Under the pieces are notes generated by a model, which was given only the letters and a program-made list of their open reading frames with translations, was not told the DNA's origin and made no database searches. The position numbers and the translations under genes are program-made. This document shows, in pieces, positions 51,415 to 61,488 of a stretch of 64,000 nucleotides of DNA. This DNA is from Bacillus sp. 103mf (GTDB lineage: Bacteria; Bacillota; Bacilli; Bacillales; Bacillaceae_G). The stretch lies in NCBI RefSeq assembly GCF_900116295.1, contig NZ_FPAF01000003.1, positions 248,001-312,000 on the forward strand, in the 5' to 3' direction. Every line of letters begins with the position of its first letter. Within the stretch, counting starts at the first letter, position 1.

Positions 51415-53271
51415 ATGAAAATTTTAAAAGGAATGCTAGTGTCTACAATAGCAATTACAGCGTTTACGGGGCTGGGAAATACTCCTAATGTAGTAGGTGC
51501 TTCTTCAAACGATTCAGCAGTACAGCAAGAAAAATCTAACGTAGAAAAAAGAGAAGAAAAGCAAATCATTGTGAAGTTTAAAAATGAAATCAATTTACCG
51601 TATGAGGATGGTATAGAAAAGCGAATACAACAGGAAAAAAATGATATTGTACTAGAAAAGTTTTTTTCTGAATTCCCAGATTTAACATTAACACGCTTAT
51701 TTACATCTGTAAGTCCTGACGAAATTCAAAGTCTAAATAAAAGTGCTAAAACCGATAATAATACTTCATCTTCTAACTTATTAAATTATTATGTAATTCA
51801 AGTTTCAAAACATGTACAAGCAGAAGTATTAGTAGAAAAGTTAAAACAATCATCTTTGATAGAGGATGTATACATTAAAGAACTAGAAAATTTAACACCA
51901 CCTGAAATACAGATGCCAAATTTATCTCTTAACCCCTATGATGACCCTAGATTTGAAAACCAAGGATATTTAAAAGAATCACCATATGGTATTAATGCGC
52001 CTTACGCTTGGGGGATCAAGGGAGGCGACGGAAAAGGTATAACATTTACAGATATGGAGTATAGCTGGCTATTAGATCATGAAGATTTAAAGAATCAAAA
52101 TATTGAACTTATATCCGGAAGAAATACGGAGGCTCACGTTGGACATGGGACGTCGGTTCTAGGGATTGTTTCTGCAGAAGATAATCAAATCGGCAATATT
52201 GGCATCGCACCAAAAGCTACAGTAAAGGTAGTATCTCAAATTAGGGATGACGGCAGTAATAACAAAGCGGATGCCATATTAAGTGCTGTAAATCATTTAC
52301 ATGCTGGAGATGTTTTATTGTTAGAGGCACAATCATCTTATGAAGGATATCGTGATAAATATTTACCAGTTGAAGTGCAACCAGATGTATTTGATGCGAT
52401 TCGCACGGGAACGGATAAAGGAATCGTAATTATCGAAGCCGGAGCAAATGGTTGGAATGACTTAGATGAATTTAAAAATAAAGATGGAAAAAAAGTCTTG
52501 AATCGTAATAGCAAAGACTTTAAAGATTCCGGTGCAATCATGGTCGGAGCTGCTGTACCAGCTGTTCCTCACGGACGTTCATGGTTTTCAAACTACGGCA
52601 GTCGAATTGATGTATATGGATGGGGTGAAAAGGTAGATACAACTTCTGCGGATCCAAATAAAAGTGCTAAAAATTTATATACGTCCAGCTTTAATGGTAC
52701 ATCGAGTGCCTCACCAATTATTGCTGGTGCAGCCGTTTCCATACAAAGTATTGCGAAGGAACATTTGGGTCAACCCTATAAACCAAGTGAGTTAAGAGGC
52801 ATCTTAAGTAACCCAAACACAGGAACAAAATCTGGAGAACCAGATTATGATAGAATTGGTGTTTTACCAGATTTAAAAGCTATATTGTTAAAATTAGGAT
52901 TTCAACCAAATGGAGAAGATTCAGCTTCAAAAAATCTGCGAGAACAAGAGCCGAATAACCAAGACATACAGGCGAATCCGTTAAATTTCAATACGACTAT
53001 TGAAGGAAATCTTAACGACAATGATAAGGTAGATATCTATAGTTTTACGGTTAATTCACCGCAAAATATAAATATTTCCGTAGTAAATGAAAAACAGATT
53101 GGAATGACATGGACACTTTATCATGAATCAGATTTAGAAAACATGGTAGCATATGGACAAAATAAGTCTAATGTCATTACAGGAGAATATAATACGAAAC
53201 CAGGGAAATATTATTTGCATGTCTATAAATATGAAAATAAAAATGGATCGTATGTATTAAATGTAAAATAG
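51415..53271 (+). CDS. Secreted subtilisin-like serine protease (S8) with PPC domain
   Basis: A 618-residue exported protease. Signal peptide to about residue 30, then a pro-region to about 195. The S8 catalytic domain has D213 (ITFTDMEYSW), H244 (GHGTSVLG) and S430 (FNGTSSASPI). A C-terminal pre-peptidase (PPC) domain from about 525 begins EQEPNNQDIQANPL and ends YYLHVYKYENKNGSYVLNVK. It should degrade extracellular proteins. The PlcR box makes it a probable member of the quorum-controlled exoprotein regulon. The active-site Asp context is slightly unusual (D-M-E) but complete. Confidence 0.93.
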   Translation: MKILKGMLVSTIAITAFTGLGNTPNVVGASSNDSAVQQEKSNVEKREEKQIIVKFKNEINLPYEDGIEKRIQQEKNDIVLEKFFSEFPDLTLTRLFTSVSPDEIQSLNKSAKTDNNTSSSNLLNYYVIQVSKHVQAEVLVEKLKQSSLIEDVYIKELENLTPPEIQMPNLSLNPYDDPRFENQGYLKESPYGINAPYAWGIKGGDGKGITFTDMEYSWLLDHEDLKNQNIELISGRNTEAHVGHGTSVLGIVSAEDNQIGNIGIAPKATVKVVSQIRDDGSNNKADAILSAVNHLHAGDVLLLEAQSSYEGYRDKYLPVEVQPDVFDAIRTGTDKGIVIIEAGANGWNDLDEFKNKDGKKVLNRNSKDFKDSGAIMVGAAVPAVPHGRSWFSNYGSRIDVYGWGEKVDTTSADPNKSAKNLYTSSFNGTSSASPIIAGAAVSIQSIAKEHLGQPYKPSELRGILSNPNTGTKSGEPDYDRIGVLPDLKAILLKLGFQPNGEDSASKNLREQEPNNQDIQANPLNFNTTIEGNLNDNDKVDIYSFTVNSPQNINISVVNEKQIGMTWTLYHESDLENMVAYGQNKSNVITGEYNTKPGKYYLHVYKYENKNGSYVLNVK

Positions 53272-53317
53272 ATTTTATGTATATGCATACATGAAACAAA
53301 AGGAACTCTTTAAATGA

Positions 53318-53361
53318 ACTGTACCCCAATTGTTAGACGTAACTAATAATTGGGGTACAGT
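53318..53361. other. 14-bp palindrome resembling joined IS3 ends
   Basis: ACTGTACCCCAATT-N16-AATTGGGGTACAGT is followed by ATTTTATTTTTT. The arms look like IS3/IS150 terminal repeats (TGTACCCCAATTGTTAGAC). It may be the two ends of an element whose interior was deleted, now serving as the protease terminator. Confidence 0.6.
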
Positions 53362-53476
53362 ATTTTATTTTTTAACAGCATGAAGATAATTAATGGTTTC
53401 AAAAGCTGATATTAACGAAGTTAAATTGCCTCATCTTTTTTCAAGCAAACACACTCCTTCATTCTTAGGGCAAAAA

Positions 53477-53508
53477 AATAGGATTCCCCTGGCCAGGAGA
53501 ATCCTATT
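53477..53508. terminator. Intrinsic terminator
   Basis: AATAGGATTC / GAATCCTATT with the palindrome CCTGGCCAGG inside. The minus strand then has TTTTTTT, so it fits the downstream end of the minus-strand small membrane gene. Confidence 0.7.
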
Positions 53509-53550
53509 ATATAATTTAAAAATACAAAATTAAATTATTGCATAAATAAA

Positions 53551-53766
53551 TTAACTCCCGTTAGCAAAATAAGAACCATATCTAAGAAGGAGAAAACTTG
53601 CTAACCATAAAAAAATTGCAATTTGAGATATTATATAAATTGCAGATTCAAAGAAGGAAAGTTTTCTTTCTCGCCTCATTTTTTTGAACTGTCGAACATA
53701 AAAAAATGAACATAATAGTAGTATTGCTATTGATATTTTATATATGTTTTCCAAGAGGCTAATCAA
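53551..53766 (-). CDS. Small membrane protein of unknown function
   Basis: A 71-residue protein with two hydrophobic helices (ISIAILLLCSFFYV and AIYIISQIAIFLWLASFLLL) joined by the basic loop KKMRRERK. TTG 53766 is 8 bp behind AAGGAG; an ATG nine bases upstream is too close to that site. The basic loop predicts a cytosolic hairpin. No family is recognised. It is divergent from csoR. Confidence 0.55.
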   Translation of the reverse strand: MISLLENIYKISIAILLLCSFFYVRQFKKMRRERKLSFFESAIYIISQIAIFLWLASFLLLRYGSYFANGS

Positions 53767-53917
53767 AAGAATCATCTCCTTACATTGATGGTATGAACCT
53801 TCTTATTTAAGTATTCTGCCCTTTTCTTTACTATTGCAACTTTTAAACTATTGAGAATGCTTTATAAAAAAATTTATATGTTGTTCAAAAAAATTCCAAA
53901 AATATACTTATAACCAG

Positions 53918-53946
53918 TTGCCTTTTATACCCCCTACCCGTATAAT
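53918..53946 (+). promoter_or_regulatory. csoR-copA promoter with CsoR-type operator
   Basis: TTGCCT (53918-53923) and TATAAT (53941-53946) are 17 bp apart. The spacer carries ATACCCCCTACCCGTAT (53927-53943), similar to CsoR operators that contain runs of C/G flanked by ATA/TAT. Apo-CsoR bound there would block RNA polymerase, and Cu(I) would release it. Confidence 0.7.
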
Positions 53947-53987
53947 GTATACAAAGATTGATAATGACAATACATGAGGTGATAGCA

Positions 53988-54299
53988 ATGGATCATTGTG
54001 AAGGAAATCATATAGATCAAAAAATGGTTCCTCGAACAGAAGAGGAAATTCAAAGTGTGATGAAACGTTTGAAGCGTATTGAAGGGCAAGTACGTGGTGT
54101 ACAAAAGATGGTAGAAGCTAACCGTTACTGTGTTGATATTTTAATTCAAATTTCAGCGATTAACGCAGCGTTAAACAAGGTAGGTTTTTCTTTGTTGGAG
54201 CGCCATACAAAGCATTGCGTTGCAAAGGCGCTTCAGAATGGGAATGGGGAAGAGTCGATTCAAGAATTAATGAATGTGATTAAGCAGTTTTCAAAATAG
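53988..54299 (+). CDS. csoR: Copper-sensing repressor CsoR
   Basis: A 103-residue CsoR/RcnR family repressor starting at ATG 53988 behind GAGGTGAT. The four-helix core has RLKRIEGQVRGVQKMVE and the copper ligands C in RYCVDIL plus H and C in RHTKHCV, the C-H-C set of true CsoR proteins. Bound to DNA without copper, it represses the operon; Cu(I) binding releases it. It is followed after 12 bp by copA. Confidence 0.93.
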   Translation: MDHCEGNHIDQKMVPRTEEEIQSVMKRLKRIEGQVRGVQKMVEANRYCVDILIQISAINAALNKVGFSLLERHTKHCVAKALQNGNGEESIQELMNVIKQFSK

Positions 54300-54311
54300 G
54301 AGGGGGATAAG

Positions 54312-56708
54312 ATGGAGAATCAAAAACATGTTACGCTTGGAGTAACAGGAATGACATGTGCAGCTTGTGCCACTCGTATTGAAAAAGTGCTAAATAAAAT
54401 GGATGGGGTAGAAGCTAACGTTAACTTGGCAATGGAAAAAGCAAGTATTAAATATGACCCGTCTCAGCAAGAAATTTCGAATATAAAAGAAAAAATTGAG
54501 AAGTTAGGGTATAGTGTATCAGCAGAAAAAGTTACCCTTGATATTGAAGGGATGACATGTGCAGCTTGTGCTACTCGAATTGAAAAAGTATTAAGTAAAA
54601 TGGAAGGCGTTTCGCATGCCACTGTTAATTTAGCTACGAATAGCGCCATTGTAGAATATAATGAAGGTTTAGTTTCTACAGAAAGTATTTTAGAAAAAAT
54701 AAAAAAAATTGGATATAAAGGGCAAATACGTAACGAAAATGCAGAGCGTTCGGAAAGAAAACAAGAAATGATTAAAGAGAAAAAGCGTCAACTTATTATT
54801 TCGATTCTTTTGTCCTTGCCTTTACTTTATACAATGCTTGGACATATGCCATTTGATACCGGATTACCAATGCCGCATATTCTTATGAATCCATGGTTTC
54901 AAATTTTATTAGCAACACCAGTTCAGTTTTATATTGGGGGACATTTCTATGTAGGAGCTTATCGTGCTCTTCGAAATAAAAGTGCCAATATGGACGTGTT
55001 AGTCGCCTTAGGAACATCAGCAGCTTATTTCTACAGTCTATATGAAACATTGAAAACAGTAGGGAATCCTGAATATGTTCCTGATCTATATTTTGAAACA
55101 AGTGCAGTGTTAATTACGTTAATTTTGGTCGGGAAGTATTTTGAAACAATGGCAAAAGGACGGACAACGGAAGCGATTTCTAAATTACTTAGTTTACAGG
55201 CGAAAGATGCGCTTGTTGTGCGGAATGGTCAAGAAGTAAGAGTATCGCTTGAAGATGTCGTGATTGGAGATAGGATTATTGTAAAGCCAGGGGAGAAAAT
55301 ACCCGTAGATGGTATTGTAATTTCGGGGGTATCTTCTGTCGATGAATCTATGATTACTGGAGAGTCTATTCCGGTAGATAAAAAAGCAGGAGATTCAGTC
55401 ATCGGCGCGACTATTAATGCAAACGGATTGCTGACGATTCAAGCTGAAAAAGTTGGAAAAGACACAGCATTGGCCGGCATTATTAAAATTGTTGAAGAAG
55501 CACAAGGTTCTAAAGCACCAATTCAACGGTTAGCAGATATTATTTCGGGTATTTTTGTTCCGATCGTTGTTGCAATTGCTTTCATAGCTTTCTTAGTATG
55601 GTATTTCTTTATCACACCGGGAGATTTGTCAAAAGTATTGGAAGTAGGAATTGCGATTTTAGTAATCGCCTGTCCGTGTGCATTAGGGCTTGCTACACCA
55701 ACTTCGATTATGGTTGGTACAGGAAAAGGAGCAGAAAAAGGGATTCTTTTTAAAGGAGGTGAATATCTAGAAGGAACACATAAAGTAAATGCAGTCTTAT
55801 TAGATAAAACAGGAACTGTAACGAAAGGAAAACCAGAAGTTACAGACGTGTTACAATTTCAAGAAGGCATGGTTCATTATGCGATTTCAGCTGAAAGTGC
55901 CTCCGAGCATCCATTAGCGCATGCAATTGTTGAGTATGGAAAACAGCATGAGATAGAATTAAAAGAACTGCAGCATTTTTCAGCAATTCCGGGTCATGGC
56001 ATTGAAGCAAACATTGAAGGCAAGAAGGTTCTTGTAGGTACACGCAAGTTGATGAATGAACAATTAGTAGAAATCTCAAAACATGAAGAAATGATGAAAG
56101 AACTAGAGCTTCAAGGTAAAACAGCGATGCTTGTCGCAATTGATGGAGAACTTGCTGGAATAATCGCTGTGGCTGATACAGTAAAAGAAAGTTCAAAGAC
56201 TGCAATCCAAACACTTAAGCAAATGGGAATTGAAGTATACATGGTAACGGGTGATAATAAACGTACCGCTGAAGCGATTGCAAAACAAGTTGGTGTTGAC
56301 CATGTATTTGCAGAAGTATTACCAGAAGATAAAGCTAAAATTGTAGAGGATTTACAAAAACAAGGAAAGCATGTTGCAATGGTGGGTGACGGTATTAATG
56401 ATGCCCCAGCTCTTGCGAAATCTAATATTGGTATGGCGATTGGAACGGGTGCGGATGTAGCGATTGAAACTGCAGATGTTACTTTAGTTGGCGGTGATCT
56501 ATCACATATACCAAAAGCGATTGAGTTAAGCCGTAAGACAATGAAAAATATTCGTCAAAACTTGTTTTGGGCTTTATTCTATAACGCAATCGGTATTCCA
56601 GTGGCAGCATGCGGGTTACTAGAGCCTTGGGTAGCTGGAGCAGCGATGGCATTTAGCTCTGTATCTGTTGTGACGAACGCACTTCGTTTGAAACGCGTTA
56701 AAATATAA
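54312..56708 (+). CDS. copA: Copper-exporting P1B-type ATPase CopA
   Basis: A 798-residue Cu(I) P-type ATPase. Two N-terminal HMA domains have C16-x2-C19 and C83-x2-C86 (both GMTCAAC). The transmembrane metal site is C454-P-C456, the phosphorylated aspartate D498 lies in DKTGT, an SEHPLA motif follows, and the hinge GDGINDAP is at 692-699. It pumps Cu(I) out of the cytosol, receiving it from CopZ. Second gene of the csoR-copA-copZ operon. Confidence 0.96.
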   Translation: MENQKHVTLGVTGMTCAACATRIEKVLNKMDGVEANVNLAMEKASIKYDPSQQEISNIKEKIEKLGYSVSAEKVTLDIEGMTCAACATRIEKVLSKMEGVSHATVNLATNSAIVEYNEGLVSTESILEKIKKIGYKGQIRNENAERSERKQEMIKEKKRQLIISILLSLPLLYTMLGHMPFDTGLPMPHILMNPWFQILLATPVQFYIGGHFYVGAYRALRNKSANMDVLVALGTSAAYFYSLYETLKTVGNPEYVPDLYFETSAVLITLILVGKYFETMAKGRTTEAISKLLSLQAKDALVVRNGQEVRVSLEDVVIGDRIIVKPGEKIPVDGIVISGVSSVDESMITGESIPVDKKAGDSVIGATINANGLLTIQAEKVGKDTALAGIIKIVEEAQGSKAPIQRLADIISGIFVPIVVAIAFIAFLVWYFFITPGDLSKVLEVGIAILVIACPCALGLATPTSIMVGTGKGAEKGILFKGGEYLEGTHKVNAVLLDKTGTVTKGKPEVTDVLQFQEGMVHYAISAESASEHPLAHAIVEYGKQHEIELKELQHFSAIPGHGIEANIEGKKVLVGTRKLMNEQLVEISKHEEMMKELELQGKTAMLVAIDGELAGIIAVADTVKESSKTAIQTLKQMGIEVYMVTGDNKRTAEAIAKQVGVDHVFAEVLPEDKAKIVEDLQKQGKHVAMVGDGINDAPALAKSNIGMAIGTGADVAIETADVTLVGGDLSHIPKAIELSRKTMKNIRQNLFWALFYNAIGIPVAACGLLEPWVAGAAMAFSSVSVVTNALRLKRVKI

Positions 56709-56732
56709 ATGAATGAAATGGAGGAATTTAAT

Positions 56733-56936
56733 ATGACTATTACATTAAACGTACAAGGAATGACTTGTAATCATTGCAAAATGGCAGTAACAAATGCACT
56801 TTCAGAGTTAGCAGGGGTACAACATGTAGAAGTACACTTGCAAGAAGGAACTGTAAACGTAGAATATGATGAAGCAAAAGTAAATGTGGAACAAATGAAA
56901 GAAACTATTGAAGATCAAGGATATGACGTACAGTAA
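56733..56936 (+). CDS. copZ: Copper chaperone CopZ
   Basis: A 67-residue HMA-domain protein from ATG 56733 behind TGGAGGAA. The metal motif is GMTCNHC (M-x-C-x2-C). It binds Cu(I) in the cytosol and hands it to CopA. Last gene of the copper operon, 24 bp after copA, followed by a terminator. Confidence 0.94.
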   Translation: MTITLNVQGMTCNHCKMAVTNALSELAGVQHVEVHLQEGTVNVEYDEAKVNVEQMKETIEDQGYDVQ

Positions 56937-56964
56937 ATAGGGATATTCAATTATTCTCAATAAA

Positions 56965-57000
56965 CAGAAAAGGTCACTTTGTTAAAAGTGGCCTTTTCTG
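56965..57000 (+). terminator. Terminator of the copper operon
   Basis: CAGAAAAGGTCACTTT / AAAGTGGCCTTTTCTG (one G-T wobble), a 16-bp stem with a 4-nt loop. Confidence 0.85.
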
Positions 57001-57164
57001 CTGTTAAAGTATAATTAATAATGATAATAAATGCTATCGTTAAATTTGATAGGCAGCGAATAGGCTTAATCCGTTACAGGAATAATTGTGTGTTGTCTAC
57101 AAATAAAATTGAATTTACTAGAATAATAAAACGTGATAATTTTGCTGTAGACGGTGATGTAAAG

Positions 57165-57362
57165 TATATAAATCGATTTTGATCTTTCAACATATAAGTC
57201 GCTGCTATGTAAACAAAAAGTGACTCGCACTCGTTTTCACTCTTTGTTTTACCACCGTACGTGGCAGGAAAAGGACCTGACCGTTTCTATGCATGGCCAG
57301 ATCCTCTCGCCTACTTTGAAAAGAAAGGGTTTTATGTCTGTTTTTCAACTTGTATGTATATA
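57165..57362 (-). repeat. ~200 bp MITE-like repeat, copy 5 (inverted)
   Basis: It starts TATATAAATCGATT and ends TTGTATGTATATA, imperfect terminal inverted repeats. The interior has ACATATAAGTCGCTGCTATG, GGACCTGACCGTTTCTATGC and ATGGCCAGATCCTCTC. It ends 31 bp before the COG0523 GTPase gene, so it forms that gene's immediate upstream region. Confidence 0.78.
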
Positions 57363-57393
57363 GTTAAAAACAAAGAAATGGAGAGTTAATCAT

Positions 57394-58317
57394 ATGAACA
57401 AAGTAGAAATTCATATTTTAGGTGGGTTTTTAGGGAGCGGGAAATCAACGCTGCTTCAAAATCTATTATTAGCGGAAAAGAAGAAAAATCGAAAAGTTGC
57501 AGTACTAATGAATGAAATAGGTGAATACTCCGTAGATACAGATATTGTAGGACGAGAAAATGTTTTAAGAGAACTTTTAAAAGGTTGTATTTGCTGCACG
57601 ATGAAAGATGAATTAGAAATTCAGCTACATTCCTTATATCAAGAGGAGAGACCGGATGTAGTTTATATAGAAACAACTGGAGTTGCTCATCCGATTGAGG
57701 TATTAGACGCTTGTCTCTCACCTATTTTAGCTCCATATATTGAGGTGAAGTCAATTATTGTTGTATTAGATGCAATCAGGTGGTTAAACCTTGAAACATT
57801 AAGTAAAAGCGTACAACAACTTTTAAACGAACAAATGAAGTATGGAAGTCATATTCTTATCAATAAATCAGATTTGCTTAGGGATGATGATAAGAAACGG
57901 ATTGTTGAGGAAGTAGCGTTAATAAATAAATATGCAAAATTATACGAAACACAGTATTGTAATATATCCTTAGAGGATTTCGAAGAGGTAAAGCTAGCAA
58001 ATAATCAAAATCATGAAAAGTTGCATGTGAAACAGCATTTACATATTCAAACTATGACCTATTCATTTACAAAACCAATTGATCAGGGCAATTTGTACGA
58101 GTGGCTTTCTAATCTACCTGAGGGAATTTATCGTGTAAAAGGGTTTGTGAAATTTCATGGTGATAAATACCCAACCTTGCTGCAATACTCATTTGGTGTG
58201 CCATCTTTATTGGAGCAGGATTTTGGTTTCCCTACAAACCTTGTAATTATTGGAGAGAATTTAGATAAGACGAAACTGAAGAAAGAGCTAGAGAGTTTGG
58301 AGCAAGTTGAGTTGTAA
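57394..58317 (+). CDS. CobW/COG0523 GTPase metallochaperone
   Basis: A 307-residue G3E GTPase. The Walker A is GFLGSGKSTLL, the metal motif CICCTM (C-x-C-C), then YIETTGVAHP and the NKSD base-specificity motif (INKSDLL). A C-terminal CobW domain follows. COG0523 proteins deliver zinc or other metals to target enzymes; I see no Zur box in front. It follows the copper operon but is separated from it by a terminator and a repeat. Start ATG 57394 behind GGAGAG. Confidence 0.9.
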   Translation: MNKVEIHILGGFLGSGKSTLLQNLLLAEKKKNRKVAVLMNEIGEYSVDTDIVGRENVLRELLKGCICCTMKDELEIQLHSLYQEERPDVVYIETTGVAHPIEVLDACLSPILAPYIEVKSIIVVLDAIRWLNLETLSKSVQQLLNEQMKYGSHILINKSDLLRDDDKKRIVEEVALINKYAKLYETQYCNISLEDFEEVKLANNQNHEKLHVKQHLHIQTMTYSFTKPIDQGNLYEWLSNLPEGIYRVKGFVKFHGDKYPTLLQYSFGVPSLLEQDFGFPTNLVIIGENLDKTKLKKELESLEQVEL

Positions 58318-58356
58318 GGTTTATGTACGAGTGTTTTCAGAAGAATATTTTAACAG

Positions 58357-58392
58357 AAAGGGAATGACTAATTTTTTGGTCATTCCTTTTTT
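58357..58392 (+). terminator. Intrinsic terminator
   Basis: GGAATGAC / GTCATTCC followed by TTTTTT. Confidence 0.8.
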
Positions 58393-58579
58393 ATTTAAGA
58401 TATAACTTTTTCTTAGTAAATATTTATCAATGAACTGGAAGGTATTTGGGAGAAGTTAGAGAAGTTAGAGATACTTCAAGAAATTTGATTTCATGGTAGC
58501 AGTTGATAAATGTCATTATTACGAGTGTTTCGCTTCAGTGTATTCAATTCTCTAGGAAGGTAAATGATAGGGGGGAATT

Positions 58580-59800
58580 ATGATGTTAGTGAAAAAACGT
58601 AAGTGGCTAAAGATGGTGTGTACAGGTTGTATACTTGGTTCACTGCTTGTGTCAGCTGGGTGCTCTGGCAAGAAAGCAAGTACAAATAATGAGGAAACAG
58701 TTAAGGTAGGTGTTCTTGCTTCGTTAACTGGACCGCTTGAATCGTATGGAAAGCAAACAGTAAATGGATTTGAACTCGGTTTGGATTATGCAACAGGTGG
58801 AACAGGAAAAGTAGAAGGGAAAAAGATTAAGTTTGTTGTAGAAGATACGGAAACAAAAGCAGATGTAGCTGTTAAGAAGGCTACGAAACTATTAGAAGAA
58901 GATAAAGTAGATTTTTTAGTTGGTTCATCTAGTTCAAGTGATACGTTAGCAGTTTTACCATTGGCTGAAGAATATGAAAAAATAATGGTTGTTGAGCCAG
59001 CTGTAGCTGATAGTATCACAGGGAAAAACTGGAATAAATATATTTTTAGAACAGGACGAAATTCATCTCAAGATGCAATTGCTGGTGCAGCATCAATTGC
59101 TAAGAAAGATGTAAAGATTGCGACGCTAGCACAAGACAATGCATTCGGAAGAGAAGGGATTGCGGCATTTAAAGATGCAGCAAAGAAGTTAGGCGCAAAC
59201 ATTGTAAATGAGCAATATGCTGATGCGAACTCTACTGATTTTACGGCAAATATTCAAAATATTATAAGCTCAAAACCAGATTATTTATTTATTGTTTGGG
59301 CAGGTTCAAATTCACCATGGAAGCAATTAAAAGATATGAATGTGGAGCAGCAAGGCATTAAAATTTCAACGGGTGCACCTGATATTTCAGCGTTAAAAAC
59401 GATGGATGTGTTAGTTGGCATGCAAGGATTTTCAGTGTATTATCATACGCTTCCAAAAAATAAAGTAAATGATTGGTTAGTAGAAGAACATAAAAAACGA
59501 TTTCATGGTGCTGTTCCAGACTTGTTTACAGCTGGTGGGATGTCAGCTGCTATTTCAATCGTTGAGGCCGTAAAGAAAACAAAAGGTGATACTGATGTCG
59601 ATACGCTCATTAAGAAAATGGAAGGAATGGAATTTGAAACACCAAAAGGTATAATGAAATTCCGTGCGAAAGATCATCAAGCTTTGCAAACGCTTTATTC
59701 GATTGCATTGAAAAAACAAGATGGGGTCGATTATCCGGTTCCAGTTTTAGAGCGGGAATTAAAAATGACAGAAACAGAACCGCCAATTCGTAATAAATAA
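58580..59800 (+). CDS. Liv-type ABC transporter substrate-binding lipoprotein
   Basis: A 406-residue periplasmic-binding-like protein (family Peripla_BP_6). The signal ends in the lipobox VSAGC, so it is membrane-anchored outside. It contains VGVLASLTGPLESYGKQTVN, VDFLVGSSSSSDTLAVLPLA and NKYIFRTGRNSSQDAIAGAA, typical of LivJ-like proteins. AGGGGGG at 58569 is better spaced for a second ATG at 58583. It heads the Liv-type cluster; the ligand (branched-chain amino acid, amide or aromatic acid) is not known. Confidence 0.88.
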   Translation: MMLVKKRKWLKMVCTGCILGSLLVSAGCSGKKASTNNEETVKVGVLASLTGPLESYGKQTVNGFELGLDYATGGTGKVEGKKIKFVVEDTETKADVAVKKATKLLEEDKVDFLVGSSSSSDTLAVLPLAEEYEKIMVVEPAVADSITGKNWNKYIFRTGRNSSQDAIAGAASIAKKDVKIATLAQDNAFGREGIAAFKDAAKKLGANIVNEQYADANSTDFTANIQNIISSKPDYLFIVWAGSNSPWKQLKDMNVEQQGIKISTGAPDISALKTMDVLVGMQGFSVYYHTLPKNKVNDWLVEEHKKRFHGAVPDLFTAGGMSAAISIVEAVKKTKGDTDVDTLIKKMEGMEFETPKGIMKFRAKDHQALQTLYSIALKKQDGVDYPVPVLERELKMTETEPPIRNK

Positions 59801-59965
59801 TCAGAATAATTAGAAAAAATTAGAGGTATACAAATTATCTAGTAGAGTCAATTGATTATAAAGGAATGGATAGCTTCTTATCTTGTGTAAGATTTAGAGG
59901 AAAAGAAGAAATATGGGAGATAATAGCTAGTATATCTCTGGGTGATGAATGAAGCATCCACTGAG

Positions 59966-60004
59966 GGGTTTTTATGTCATTTTTTCAATTTGTATTTATA
60001 TATA
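59966..60004 (-). repeat. Solo end of the MITE-like repeat
   Basis: GGGGTTTTTATGTCATTTTT then CAATTTGTATTTATATATA matches the right end of copies 4 and 5 only. The remaining ~160 bp are absent. It sits in the 232-bp gap between the binding-protein and first ATPase genes. Confidence 0.6.
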
Positions 60005-60032
60005 AAGGAATCCTTTGTGAGGAGGACATAAT

Positions 60033-60806
60033 GTGGAGAAATTGTTAGAGACTCGCAATCTTTGTGTTTCGTTTGGAGAACATCATGTTATTAAAGATGT
60101 AAATTTGGTGATATCAAAAGGGAAATTTATTTCCATTATCGGGCCAAATGGAGCAGGAAAAACTACCCTTTTTAATTTGTTAAGTGGTCAACTTTCTCCG
60201 ACAAAGGGAGAGGTTTATTTTAAGGAACGTGATATTACAAAACTATCGATTCCAGATCGAGCAAGTCTTGGTATGGGGCGTTCTTTTCAGCTTACAAACA
60301 TTTTTCCAGAATTAACGGTTCTTGAAAATGTTCGGCTCAGTGTACAGTCTTATGCGAAAGATTATTATCGTTTTTTCCCGCGGCCTTCTCGATATAAGCA
60401 GCAACAAGAAGAAGCACGCCATTTACTTGAGGCTGTGTTGCTGAATGAAAAGGAAGAAGTACTTGCAAAAGATTTAGCTCATGGAGAAAAGAGAAAATTG
60501 GAACTTGCAATGCTTTTAGCACTAAAAACTGATCTGTTGTTGTTAGATGAACCGACAGCTGGTATTTCTATTGAAGAAGTTCCCGCTATTCTACAAGTGA
60601 TTGAAAATATAAAAAATGATCGTAAAAAAACGATTGTATTAATTGAGCACAAAATGGATATGGTTCTTCGTTTATCTGATCATCTCGTTGTGTTATTTCA
60701 GGGAGAGTTATTAGCTGAAGGATTACCAGAAGAGATTATGAAGGATGAGCGTGTGCAGACTGCCTATTTAGGGGGATTATACAGTGACACTATTAAAAGT
60801 GGATAA
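60033..60806 (+). CDS. Liv-type ABC ATPase (LivG-like)
   Basis: A 257-residue ATPase starting at GTG 60033 behind AGGAGGA. The Walker A is GPNGAGKTTLF, the signature-like loop DLAHGEKRKLELAMLL is typical of LivG (H-G-E/Q), and the Walker B is LLLLDEPTAGIS, with IEHKMD as the switch. It ends AYLGG, the usual LivG tail. It overlaps the next gene by 23 bp. It provides energy for uptake with the two permeases. Confidence 0.92.
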   Translation: MEKLLETRNLCVSFGEHHVIKDVNLVISKGKFISIIGPNGAGKTTLFNLLSGQLSPTKGEVYFKERDITKLSIPDRASLGMGRSFQLTNIFPELTVLENVRLSVQSYAKDYYRFFPRPSRYKQQQEEARHLLEAVLLNEKEEVLAKDLAHGEKRKLELAMLLALKTDLLLLDEPTAGISIEEVPAILQVIENIKNDRKKTIVLIEHKMDMVLRLSDHLVVLFQGELLAEGLPEEIMKDERVQTAYLGGLYSDTIKSG

Positions 60807-61488
60807 TATCGAAACATATTTAGATCAGTTTCATATTTTACAAGGTGTTTCTTTTGGAGTAGAGGAAGGGACAATTACAGTTTTATTTGGAAGAAATGGA
60901 GCAGGGAAAACGACAACGCTGCGCTCTATAATGGGATTTCATACAATTTCTAACGGAGCTGTTTATTTTGGCGGTGAGAAAGTAAACGGGCTATCAACAC
61001 ATATGGTTTCTCGAAAAGGTATGGGGTATGTGCCGGAAAATCAAGGAATATTTTACGACTTAACGGTTGAAGAAACATTTGCTCTTGCTCAAACGAAAAA
61101 AAATGAAGAAACAGATGAAAAAGTGGAATGGATGCTGGATCTTTTTCCAGACTTAAAACAATTTTGGCAGAAAAAGAGTGGGTTATTAAGTGGAGGACAA
61201 AAGCAAATGCTCGCTATCGCAAGAGCCTACATTAATGGCGAAGGACTACTGCTTATTGATGAGCCTAGTAAAGGTTTGTCACCAATCATGATCGAGAAGT
61301 TGATGATCTCAATTTTGAAAATGAAGGAAAAAACAACTGTTTTACTTGTCGAACAAAACTTTATGATGGCCAGTCAAATTGGTGATTATTTTTACATTAT
61401 GGATAATGGGAAAATTGTGCATAATGGTCCGATGAGTGAGCTGAAGGAAAATAAGGAAACGTGTCATAAATATTTAGGGATTTCTTAA
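60784..61488 (+). CDS. Liv-type ABC ATPase (LivF-like)
   Basis: A 234-residue ATPase from GTG 60784. The Walker A is GRNGAGKTTTLRSIMG, the loop MGYVPENQGIFYDLTVEE is LivF-typical, the signature is LLSGGQKQM and the Walker B LLLIDEPSKGLSP. It pairs with the LivG-like protein as a heterodimer. It is followed directly by a bcr1 element that separates it from the permease genes. Confidence 0.92.
   Translation: MTLLKVDNIETYLDQFHILQGVSFGVEEGTITVLFGRNGAGKTTTLRSIMGFHTISNGAVYFGGEKVNGLSTHMVSRKGMGYVPENQGIFYDLTVEETFALAQTKKNEETDEKVEWMLDLFPDLKQFWQKKSGLLSGGQKQMLAIARAYINGEGLLLIDEPSKGLSPIMIEKLMISILKMKEKTTVLLVEQNFMMASQIGDYFYIMDNGKIVHNGPMSELKENKETCHKYLGIS

Noticed and set aside
53276-53293. Second PlcR-like sequence TATGTATATGCATACA after the protease
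   Set aside because: It fails the required T at position 11 of the consensus and precedes no gene on a suitable strand.
57003-57030. Fur/Zur-like AATAATGATAATAAAT stretch after the copper operon
   Set aside because: It resembles a Fur core but matches the palindrome poorly and lies more than 360 bp from the next gene with a repeat between.
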